Below, piece by piece: positions 1 to 5,664 of a stretch of DNA of 8,060 bases. The notes beneath the pieces were generated by a model. That model was given only the letters and a program-made list of their open reading frames with translations. It had not been told where the DNA came from and ran no database searches. The stretch covers positions 1 through 8,060 of the forward strand of contig JABDJE010000044.1 of assembly GCA_013002625.1 (NCBI GenBank), read 5' to 3'. The position numbers and the translations under genes were made by a program. The number at the start of each line of letters is the position of its first letter. The first letter of the stretch is position 1. Source of the stretch: Saprospiraceae bacterium (GTDB taxonomy: Bacteria; Bacteroidota; Bacteroidia; Chitinophagales; Saprospiraceae).

Positions 1-1176
1 GATGCAACCAGAATCAAACAAGGTTTATCTGAAATGAATATCCTCGTTGAAGAATGGGGCGGAAAGTATCAATCTCAAGATATTTCAGCAAAAACAGGTC
101 TTGGAATTGATCTGCTACTTGAAAAAATACTTCTTGAAGCAGAATTACTTGAACTTCAAGCCAACCCAGATAAGAATGCTGTAGGTACCGTAATTGAAGC
201 ATCACTAGATAAAGGTAGAGGATACGTAACAAAGCTTTTGGTTCAAGCCGGAAACTTAAAAATTGGAGATGCCATGGTTGCAGGCGCTTACGCAGGTAAG
301 GTCAAAGCCATGTTTAACGATAAGGGTAAGAAAATCAAGAAAGCAGGTCCTTCAACACCAGTTCTAATATTAGGTTTGGATGGTGCACCTCAGGCAGGTG
401 AAAAGTTCAAGGTCTACGATAAAGAGCAAGATGCAAAAGGCATTGCAACCAAGCGCTCACAAATTGAAAGAGAGCAAAGCAATAGAGCCTCTAAGCGAAT
501 TAGTCTAGATGAAATTGGTCGAAGATTGGCTTTGGGAACTTTTAAAGAGTTGAACCTCATCGTGAAAGGTGATGTGGATGGTAGTATTGAGGCCTTATCT
601 GATTCATTGATCAAATTATCGCAGGAAACAGTTCAGGTAAATGTGATCCACAAAGCTGTTGGAGCCATTGCTGAATCAGATGTTCTTCTTGCTTCTGCAT
701 CAGATGCAATCATTATCGGTTTCCAAGTACGACCGTCAGCCGGTGCCCGAACTCTTGCAGAAAAAGAAGGGGTTGAAATTAAAACTTACTCGATCATCTA
801 TAATGCTATAGAAGAGATAAAATCTGCTATCGAGGGTATGTTAGATACCATCAAGGAGGAAAAAGTTTTGGGTAATATCGAAATTCGAGAAACCTATAAA
901 ATCAGTAAGCTTGGTACGATTGCGGGATGTTTTGTTACCGAAGGAAAGGTGACCAGAGATTCCAAGATCAGACTCATTAGAGATGGTATTGTAATTTATC
1001 CAACTAAGGAAGGCGTTGTTGCCGAGTTGGGCTCATTAAAGCGATACAAGGACGATGTTAAAGAAGTTAGAGCCGGAATGGAGTGCGGACTTACAGTATC
1101 TAACTTCAATGATGTCAAAGTAGGAGATATAATTGAGTCTTACGAAATCATCGAAATAAAAAGAACGCTAGAATAA
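1..1176 (+). CDS. infB: Translation initiation factor IF-2, C-terminal part (5' end outside window)
   Basis: IF-2 is the GTPase that brings initiator fMet-tRNA to the 30S subunit and promotes subunit joining in the cytoplasm. The reading frame is open from base 1, so the gene is cut by the window edge; 391 codons are present. The first visible residues (DATRIKQGLSE) are the end of the G domain, and SAKTGLGI at about codons 30-37 is the G5 loop. Domain II (beta barrel) follows at about codons 50-150, then a charged linker (KRSQIEREQSNRASKR), then domain III from about codon 175 (LNLIVKGDVDGSIEAL). The last domain, C2, carries the fMet-tRNA-binding signature: the Cys in TIAGCFV, then LKRYKDDV and GMECGL. 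It ends in a conserved VGDIIESYE segment and TAA. Nothing is truncated at the 3' end. The DUF2400 gene starts 7 bases later on the same strand, so co-transcription is likely. Confidence 0.98.
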   Translation, partial: DATRIKQGLSEMNILVEEWGGKYQSQDISAKTGLGIDLLLEKILLEAELLELQANPDKNAVGTVIEASLDKGRGYVTKLLVQAGNLKIGDAMVAGAYAGKVKAMFNDKGKKIKKAGPSTPVLILGLDGAPQAGEKFKVYDKEQDAKGIATKRSQIEREQSNRASKRISLDEIGRRLALGTFKELNLIVKGDVDGSIEALSDSLIKLSQETVQVNVIHKAVGAIAESDVLLASASDAIIIGFQVRPSAGARTLAEKEGVEIKTYSIIYNAIEEIKSAIEGMLDTIKEEKVLGNIEIRETYKISKLGTIAGCFVTEGKVTRDSKIRLIRDGIVIYPTKEGVVAELGSLKRYKDDVKEVRAGMECGLTVSNFNDVKVGDIIESYEIIEIKRTLE

Positions 1177-1183
1177 TCTTGTC

Positions 1184-1969
1184 TTGAATGGACTTAACCC
1201 TGGCTCAATAGAACACTTACTTGCATTGAAGCCTTTGCTTGATCAAAAAGTAAAGGAGATTAATGTCCGAGGTTTTATCACAGATGATCCTATTTCTATT
1301 CCTAAGCAATATTCAAAAAAACAGGATATTGAAATCACTGCGTTCTGGGTAGCAATGCTCGCATGGGGACAACGCAAAACCATAATAAACAAGTCAAACG
1401 AACTCTTTGGGTTAATGGGAAATGAGCCTTATAAGTTTATTTGTACCCATCGCGAAAAAGATAGAAAACGATTTGAAAATTTCAAGCATCGAACCTTTCA
1501 ATATACAGACACACTATATTTTCTGGAATTCCTACAGCGGTATTATCAAGAAAATGATAGTCTTGAAAGATTATTCAGCAATCATCCTGATATGAAATCA
1601 GCCCTTAGCTCTTTTCATGATACATTCTTTGAGTTACCAGATGCTCCACAACGTACGCGCAAACATGTGGCTACACCTGCCAGAAACTCCACTTGCAAAC
1701 GATTGAATATGTTTCTAAGGTGGATGGTTCGATCCGATGAAGGTAAAGTTGATTTTGGAATATGGAAATCGATTCCTACCGAACATTTAATGATACCATT
1801 TGATGTTCATGTTGAACGTGTTGCACGCAGCTTAGGAATACTGAATAGGAAGCAACGAGATTGGAAAGCTGTCGAAGAACTAACACAAAATTTAAAACAA
1901 CTTGACCCTAAAGATCCTGTTAAATATGACTATGCTTTATATGGTATGGGTATTCTGGGAGAGTTATAA
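1184..1969 (+). CDS. TIGR02757 / DUF2400 family protein
   Basis: This 261-residue protein has the usual length and landmarks of the DUF2400 (TIGR02757) family: DDPISIPKQYSKKQDIEI near residues 34-51, the AWGQRKTIINKSNEL stretch, FKHRTFQYTDTLYFLEFL, CKRLNMFLRWMVR at 171-183, and IPFDVHVERVARSLG around Asp207, ending with DPVKYDYALYGMGILG. There is no signal peptide, so it is probably cytoplasmic. Its function is not established. The Lys172-rich helix followed by the DVHVERVAR segment resembles the catalytic Lys and Asp region of helix-hairpin-helix DNA glycosylases, which is my inference. The start is taken as TTG at 1184, because an in-frame TAG lies at 1169 and there is no upstream ATG in frame; the ATG at 1188 is in another frame. 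No Shine-Dalgarno sequence is visible. It follows infB by 7 bases and overlaps the convergent DUF4783 gene by 6. Confidence 0.9.
   Translation: MNGLNPGSIEHLLALKPLLDQKVKEINVRGFITDDPISIPKQYSKKQDIEITAFWVAMLAWGQRKTIINKSNELFGLMGNEPYKFICTHREKDRKRFENFKHRTFQYTDTLYFLEFLQRYYQENDSLERLFSNHPDMKSALSSFHDTFFELPDAPQRTRKHVATPARNSTCKRLNMFLRWMVRSDEGKVDFGIWKSIPTEHLMIPFDVHVERVARSLGILNRKQRDWKAVEELTQNLKQLDPKDPVKYDYALYGMGILGEL
1964..1969. other. Palindromic shared stop site of two convergent genes
   Basis: The six bases TTATAA contain both stop codons of the convergent pair. Read on the + strand they are Leu-TAA of the DUF2400 gene; read on the - strand they are Leu-TAA of the DUF4783 gene. There is no room for a separate terminator between the two genes, so each transcript must run into the antisense of the other. 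Confidence 0.9.
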
Positions 1970-2353
1970 AGCCTTGCGAATACGTACAGATGAAATCCTA
2001 GGACCTTCTGGATATTTTTCTATCTGGAGAAACAACCTGATGCCCTCTCCTGATTCATTGGTCAGTGCAGCGATCATATATTTATCATCATCTGCTTCAG
2101 ATGCACCTCGGTGCAAAACTTCCCACTCGATTGGATCGAAATCCTCTAGCGCTATTCTTAACATCTGAATAGCACGCTCTTTTGGAACAAGCTTTTTGTT
2201 TCTATCAACCTGTATATTTACCTCTGGTGCCATCTTTTTTGCAATAGCCGCATAATTGCCGCTTTCCAATGCATCAAAAGCAGATTGTGCCACAAGCGCA
2301 TTGCACCAAATGAATAGAAAACAAAATAAGATTGTGTTTAATACATTTTTCAT
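1964..2353 (-). CDS. Secreted DUF4783 domain protein
   Basis: This small 129-residue protein has an N-terminal signal peptide: a Lys at position 2, a hydrophobic core at about residues 4-20, and a likely cleavage after LVA at residue 22. The mature part reads FDALESGNYAAIAKKMAPEV, then VPKERAIQMLRIALEDFDP, then a strand-rich C-terminal half ending in ISSVRIRK. This is the pattern of the Bacteroidota DUF4783 family, small NTF2-like periplasmic or secreted proteins with a GN-type helical start, a central helix, and strands with an LxIEK-type end. No catalytic residues can be named and the function is unknown. It is divergent from gpmI across an 86-base spacer and convergent with the DUF2400 gene, sharing 6 bases at the stops. 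I see no good TAnnTTTG box upstream of it. The family assignment rests on remembered pattern, so it is less certain than the reading frame. Confidence 0.85.
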   Translation of the reverse strand: MKNVLNTILFCFLFIWCNALVAQSAFDALESGNYAAIAKKMAPEVNIQVDRNKKLVPKERAIQMLRIALEDFDPIEWEVLHRGASEADDDKYMIAALTNESGEGIRLFLQIEKYPEGPRISSVRIRKAL

Positions 2354-2426
2354 ACTACACTAATAACGATTTCTAAAGCAATAAGTATTCTTAAGAAGTT
2401 ATAAAAATATGTTAATGTGCAAATAT

Positions 2427-2434
2427 TACCTTTG
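2427..2434 (+). promoter_or_regulatory. Bacteroidota -7 promoter element TAnnTTTG before gpmI
   Basis: TACCTTTG matches the Bacteroidota primary sigma factor -7 consensus TAnnTTTG exactly. It lies in the 86-base divergent spacer and ends only 5 bases before the gpmI ATG at 2440. No clear TTG-type -33 element is seen at the expected distance; the area near 2398-2402 (GTTAT) is the closest. Given where transcription usually starts relative to this box, the gpmI mRNA would have almost no 5' leader, which is inference. Confidence 0.65.
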
Positions 2435-2439
2435 TAGCC

Positions 2440-3951
2440 ATGAATAAAAAAGCCTTTTTAATCATATTAGATGGATGGGGCCACGGCCCAAATCCTCAAG
2501 TCAGCGCCATCGCGCAAGCTAAAACACCCTATGTAGATAGCTTATATCAACAATATCCAAATGCAGAGTTAACTACATTTGGCGCGGATGTTGGTCTTCC
2601 AACTGGTCAAATGGGTAATTCGGAAGTTGGTCATTTAAATATTGGTGCTGGTAGAATTGTATACCAGGAACTTGCCAGGATAAATAAAGAAATTGAAGAT
2701 CAGACGATAGATCATAATCCAGCAATTGAAGGGTTAATTCAATATGCAAGATCAAATAATAAGGCCGTTCATCTATTAGGATTATTATCAGACGGTGGTG
2801 TGCATTCTCATATTGACCATATTATCTACCTCAGCAATTTATTGAGTAGACATAAAATCAAACATTACATTCATGCCTTTTTGGATGGTAGAGATACTGA
2901 TCCGAACGGAGGAATTAAATATATCGAGCGGTTTGTCGATCAAACGAATGATGAGTATTGTATGCTAAGCAGTATCGTTGGAAGATACTATGCCATGGAT
3001 CGAGATAAACGATGGGAGAGAATTAAAATAGCTTATGATTTGCTTGTACATGGAAAAGGTACGGTATCACAGAATCCTATCGAAAGCCTCCAACAACAAT
3101 ACGATGAAGGGATTACAGATGAGTTCATGAATCCCATAAAACTAATGGGACATGACCAAGGGATTGTTTCTGATGATGATGCTGTGTTGTTCGCAAACTT
3201 TAGAACTGATCGTCCAAGACAAATTACAGAGGTATTGTCTCAAAGTGACTTTGAAGAGTATGAGATGGTTAAACGGGCACTTCATTATGTTACAATGACT
3301 GCCTATGATGAGTCTTTTGAAAATGTACATATCGTTTTTGAAAAAGAGAATATAAAGAACACCTTGGGAGAGGTAATTTCGAAAAACAATTTAACCCAGC
3401 TGAGAATTGCCGAAACCGAAAAGTACCCACATGTTACTTTTTTCTTTTCTGGAGGCATTGAAAAAGCCATGGAAAATGAGCATAGAATCCTTATCAACTC
3501 GCCAAAGGTGGCAACCTATGATCTTATGCCTGAAATGAGCGCTCCACAAATGACGAAAGAAGTTATGGACTATATCCAAGAAGATGCACCTGATTTTATT
3601 ATACTCAATTACGCCAATGCAGATATGGTAGGCCACACTGGTGTTTTTGAAGCTGCCGTAAAAGCAGCCGAAGTTCTGGATGGATGTCTGTCAGAATTGA
3701 TTGAACTGGCTAAATCAACTGGATATTTTACTATAATAATTGCCGATCACGGGAATTCAGACTGCATGATAAATCCCGATGGTAGCCCACATACCGCCCA
3801 TACCATGAATCCGGTACCCATTATTATTATAGATCCCGAAAAAAAGGTCAAATCAGTTAAAAATGGAAAGCTGGCAGATATTGCACCAACTATTCTACAC
3901 CATATGGGTGTTGACATTCCAAAAGACATGACAGGAGATATTATCGCATAA
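2440..3951 (+). CDS. gpmI: 2,3-bisphosphoglycerate-independent phosphoglycerate mutase
   Basis: It interconverts 3- and 2-phosphoglycerate in glycolysis and gluconeogenesis in the cytoplasm, using two Mn2+ ions and a phosphoserine intermediate. At 503 residues it is of normal length (about 505-515). The start MNKKAFLIILDGWG carries metal ligand Asp11. TGQMGNSEVGHLNIGAGR contains the catalytic Ser61. The inserted phosphotransferase domain follows, with LSDGGVHSHIDH near residues 115-127, DGRDTDP near 149-155 and GRYYAMDRDKRW near 181-192. The phosphatase domain resumes with NYANADMVGHTG (Asp395, His399), ADHGNSD (Asp436, His437) and PHTAHTMNPVP (His454), a complete two-metal site by spacing against the Geobacillus enzyme. 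It is a single-gene unit with its own promoter-like box and opposite-strand neighbours on both sides. The start is fixed by this N-terminus and by the TAnnTTTG box just upstream. Confidence 0.98.
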   Translation: MNKKAFLIILDGWGHGPNPQVSAIAQAKTPYVDSLYQQYPNAELTTFGADVGLPTGQMGNSEVGHLNIGAGRIVYQELARINKEIEDQTIDHNPAIEGLIQYARSNNKAVHLLGLLSDGGVHSHIDHIIYLSNLLSRHKIKHYIHAFLDGRDTDPNGGIKYIERFVDQTNDEYCMLSSIVGRYYAMDRDKRWERIKIAYDLLVHGKGTVSQNPIESLQQQYDEGITDEFMNPIKLMGHDQGIVSDDDAVLFANFRTDRPRQITEVLSQSDFEEYEMVKRALHYVTMTAYDESFENVHIVFEKENIKNTLGEVISKNNLTQLRIAETEKYPHVTFFFSGGIEKAMENEHRILINSPKVATYDLMPEMSAPQMTKEVMDYIQEDAPDFIILNYANADMVGHTGVFEAAVKAAEVLDGCLSELIELAKSTGYFTIIIADHGNSDCMINPDGSPHTAHTMNPVPIIIIDPEKKVKSVKNGKLADIAPTILHHMGVDIPKDMTGDIIA

Positions 3952-3972
3952 CTATTCGTTATCCAAATTATC

Positions 3973-3998
3973 TTCTATATGTTTATCTATTTATAGAA
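3973..3998 (+). repeat. AT-rich inverted repeat after gpmI, possible weak terminator
   Basis: TTCTATA (3973-3979) and TATAGAA (3992-3998) are perfect 7-base inverted arms with a 12-base loop, 21 bases after the gpmI stop. The arms contain only one G-C pair each and there is no clear T tract after the second arm, so any termination would be weak. AT-rich spacers make such repeats common by chance. Confidence 0.25.
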
Positions 3999-4077
3999 AA
4001 TTTGAACTGCAATAGGGGTTTTGGCCTTGCATTTATATTTTTAATTTATTATATTAGAAATAATAAAACCTTATGTT

Positions 4078-4167
4078 ATGACATTATTTGTTGGAATAGT
4101 TGCCTTTTTTGCTTTGGCAGTAGGCGTTACGTACATGTTACACAAGAAGAGTATGGAGGAAGCTTAG
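4078..4167 (+). CDS. Putative 29-residue single-pass membrane microprotein
   Basis: This short reading frame runs from ATG at 4078 to TAG at 4165-4167. Residues 2-21 are an unbroken hydrophobic segment (starting TLFVGIVAFF and ending TYML), long enough to cross the membrane once, followed by a short polar tail, HKKSMEEA. The basic HKK directly after the segment suggests the C-terminus faces the cytoplasm. The G-C content rises here compared with the very AT-rich bases before the ATG, as expected for coding sequence. An in-frame stop at 4042 and no other ATG make 4078 the only normal start. No Shine-Dalgarno sequence is seen; the nearest promoter-like box, TATATTTT at 4034-4041, matches TAnnTTTG at all but the last base. 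I do not recognise a family. Small subunits of respiratory or transport complexes look like this, but so can chance frames. Confidence 0.42.
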   Translation: MTLFVGIVAFFALAVGVTYMLHKKSMEEA

Positions 4168-4208
4168 AAGAATCTAGCATATTGCTTTTCTTCTCCTTTA
4201 TAGTTATT

Positions 4209-4233
4209 GATTAAGCGTTTGAGTTAATCAAAC
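4209..4233. repeat. Interlocking inverted repeats over the pirin stop codon
   Basis: GTTTGA (4217-4222) pairs with TCAAAC (4228-4233) around a 5-base loop that contains the stop codon of the - strand pirin gene. A second pair, GATTAA (4209-4214) with TTAATC (4224-4229), overlaps it, so the two hairpins exclude each other. Neither is followed by a strong T tract on either strand. It could be a weak 3' end structure for the pirin mRNA. Confidence 0.25.
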
Positions 4234-5090
4234 TCTTCTATTAATATGCCCATTTTTCCACTTTGAGCATCTCGAATTGCCTCAAGAATCTGGGTCGTAT
4301 TATTCAGCACAAATGGTCCATAGGAAACGACCTCTTCTTCAAGTGGCTTTCCTGACAATAGGAGCATTCTGGAGTTCTCTTTTGCCTGAATATTAATTTT
4401 CCTGTCCCCTTGATCAAAGACGATCAGTGATTTGTCTTCTGTAATATCATTACCGTTGACTACAATATTTCCGTCAAGCATGTAAATTAATGTACTATAA
4501 TGCTCTGCTATGTCAAGTTGTGTATTTGAATTTGGGTCCATTTTTAGATTTGCAATTATCAGTGCATCTTCTTCAATTGGCCCTGTAGTCCCATTTAATG
4601 TGCCAGCAATGAGATCTATTTGAACTGAAGAGTCTTGTTGTTCAATTCTTGTTAATTGATCTTTTTCCAGAGGAAAATATTGAGGTGCTTGCATCTTTTT
4701 AGATGCTGGCGCATTCACCCAAAATTGAATGATTTCAAACACTCCGCCCTGTTCAGCTATTTCCCTAGCTGGTCTCTCACTATGCGTTACACCTTTTCCA
4801 GCAAACATCCATTGAACACCTCCTGCTTGAACAACAGAACTGTTTCCAAGAGAGTCACGGTGATGCAAAGCGCCTTGATAAATTATAGTTACTGGTGAAA
4901 ACCCTCTATGAGGGTGAGGCCCGACACCCACATCCTTTTGTTTTTGGTCGCCTAAGAAATTGGCTTTCCAATGATGAATTAGTAAAAAGGGATCCTGCGC
5001 CTCTAAGCCTTCAAGGGGCATGGCTTGATCAACAAAAACACCACCCATGTTTACTTTTATCGCTTTTTGTATGGAACTAATTGATTTCAT
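4224..5090 (-). CDS. Pirin family protein (cupin-fold metalloprotein)
   Basis: Pirins are bicupin proteins; some bacterial members, such as E. coli YhhW, oxidise quercetin, while the natural substrate of most is unknown. This one has 288 residues, the usual size. The N-terminal cupin has the complete metal set: His59 and His61 in GPHPHRGF, and His103 and Glu105 in GVTHSE. Other family marks are DPFLLIHHW near 33-41, YQGALHHRDSLG near 71-82, and VQAGGVQWMFAGKGVTHSE. A linker with APQYFPLEKD precedes the C-terminal cupin (about residues 170-275), which ends with LEEEVVSYGPFVLNN and is followed by a short tail. There is no signal peptide, so it is probably cytoplasmic. The ATG at 5090 gives the expected N-terminus. 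The gene stands alone: it is divergent from the BatD-type pair across 75 bases, and no clear TAnnTTTG box is seen on its strand. Confidence 0.95.
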   Translation of the reverse strand: MKSISSIQKAIKVNMGGVFVDQAMPLEGLEAQDPFLLIHHWKANFLGDQKQKDVGVGPHPHRGFSPVTIIYQGALHHRDSLGNSSVVQAGGVQWMFAGKGVTHSERPAREIAEQGGVFEIIQFWVNAPASKKMQAPQYFPLEKDQLTRIEQQDSSVQIDLIAGTLNGTTGPIEEDALIIANLKMDPNSNTQLDIAEHYSTLIYMLDGNIVVNGNDITEDKSLIVFDQGDRKINIQAKENSRMLLLSGKPLEEEVVSYGPFVLNNTTQILEAIRDAQSGKMGILIEEFD

Positions 5091-5165
5091 TTTTGATTAT
5101 TTGTAAGTTCGAAGATGTTTTCATCATTATATACACAATCACATTTTATAAAAGTTGTTTAAGTT

Positions 5166-5663
5166 TTGAAGAAAATGATTAAGGTACTGTTAAATATGGT
5201 TTTTGTTCTGGGCGCATTCGGTCTTTCAGCACAATCGTTTTCTGCTGAGGTGAGTTCAGACTCGATTTTATTAGGAAATTATATAGAACTCAGATTTAAA
5301 ATTGAAAACCTCGAAGGTGAATTTGAAGTACCCGATTTGTCTGATTTCATGTTGCTGGCAGGCCCAAATATGTCTAGCTCATTTCAACTGCTCAATGGAG
5401 AAATGTCAAGTTCAAAGACATATAGCTATTATATTCAGCCCAATGATCTGGGAGAATACTTTATTGGTCCGGCCTATATTGTCACTGGCGACAAGACTTA
5501 TGAAACAAAACCTGTCAAGATCAGTGTCTATCCTAATCCTCAAAACATCATTACCCCTCCTGACAAACAGCAGGAAATATTTTCATTTGAACTCCCTCAA
5601 GCTATACAAATACCAGAAGAAAAAAAGCAAAAGAAGTCCAAGAAGAAATTAAAGCGTATTTAA
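5166..5663 (+). CDS. Short secreted protein with only the N-terminal BatD domain
   Basis: This 165-residue protein aligns with the first domain of the BatD that follows it. Both have an F-A start, then LLG-Y-I, SDF or EDF, L-GP--SSS, NG--S-S--YSY--QP---G---IGPA-I and T-P--I-V, about 40% identical over some 98 residues by hand. A signal peptide covers about residues 1-22 (cleavage near LSAQ), so the domain at about 25-125 should be exported. After it comes a linker with PNPQNIITPPDK, and the protein ends in a very basic tail (residues 151-165, 8 Lys and 1 Arg). It lacks the later BatD domains and the membrane anchor. The start is TTG at 5166 (MKKMIKV, a normal signal peptide n-region); ATG at 5175 is an alternative. 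Near-match AAGTTTTG at 5161-5168 might be part of a promoter. It probably shares a transcript with batD, which begins one base after its stop. Function unknown. Confidence 0.85.
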   Translation: MKKMIKVLLNMVFVLGAFGLSAQSFSAEVSSDSILLGNYIELRFKIENLEGEFEVPDLSDFMLLAGPNMSSSFQLLNGEMSSSKTYSYYIQPNDLGEYFIGPAYIVTGDKTYETKPVKISVYPNPQNIITPPDKQQEIFSFELPQAIQIPEEKKQKKSKKKLKRI

Positions 5664-5664
5664 T

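Noticed and set aside
1902..2168. 88-residue + strand frame across the DUF2400/DUF4783 junction
   Set aside because: It lies in the wrong frame of one real gene and antisense to the other, and its Ser-rich product has no family features.
4002..4214. 70-residue frame with TTG start in the gpmI-pirin spacer
   Set aside because: It overlaps the better 29-residue frame in another phase, and its composition (many Cys, Ile and Phe without a pattern) looks like translated AT-rich spacer.
4656..5080. Two + strand frames opposite the pirin gene
   Set aside because: The - strand frame encodes a clearly conserved pirin with full metal ligands; the opposite frames are its shadows.
5091..5165. TATAAT-like sequence on the - strand as a promoter for the pirin gene
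   Set aside because: The E. coli-type -10 is not the main promoter form in Bacteroidota and no matching upstream element is seen; such AT-rich matches are common by chance.
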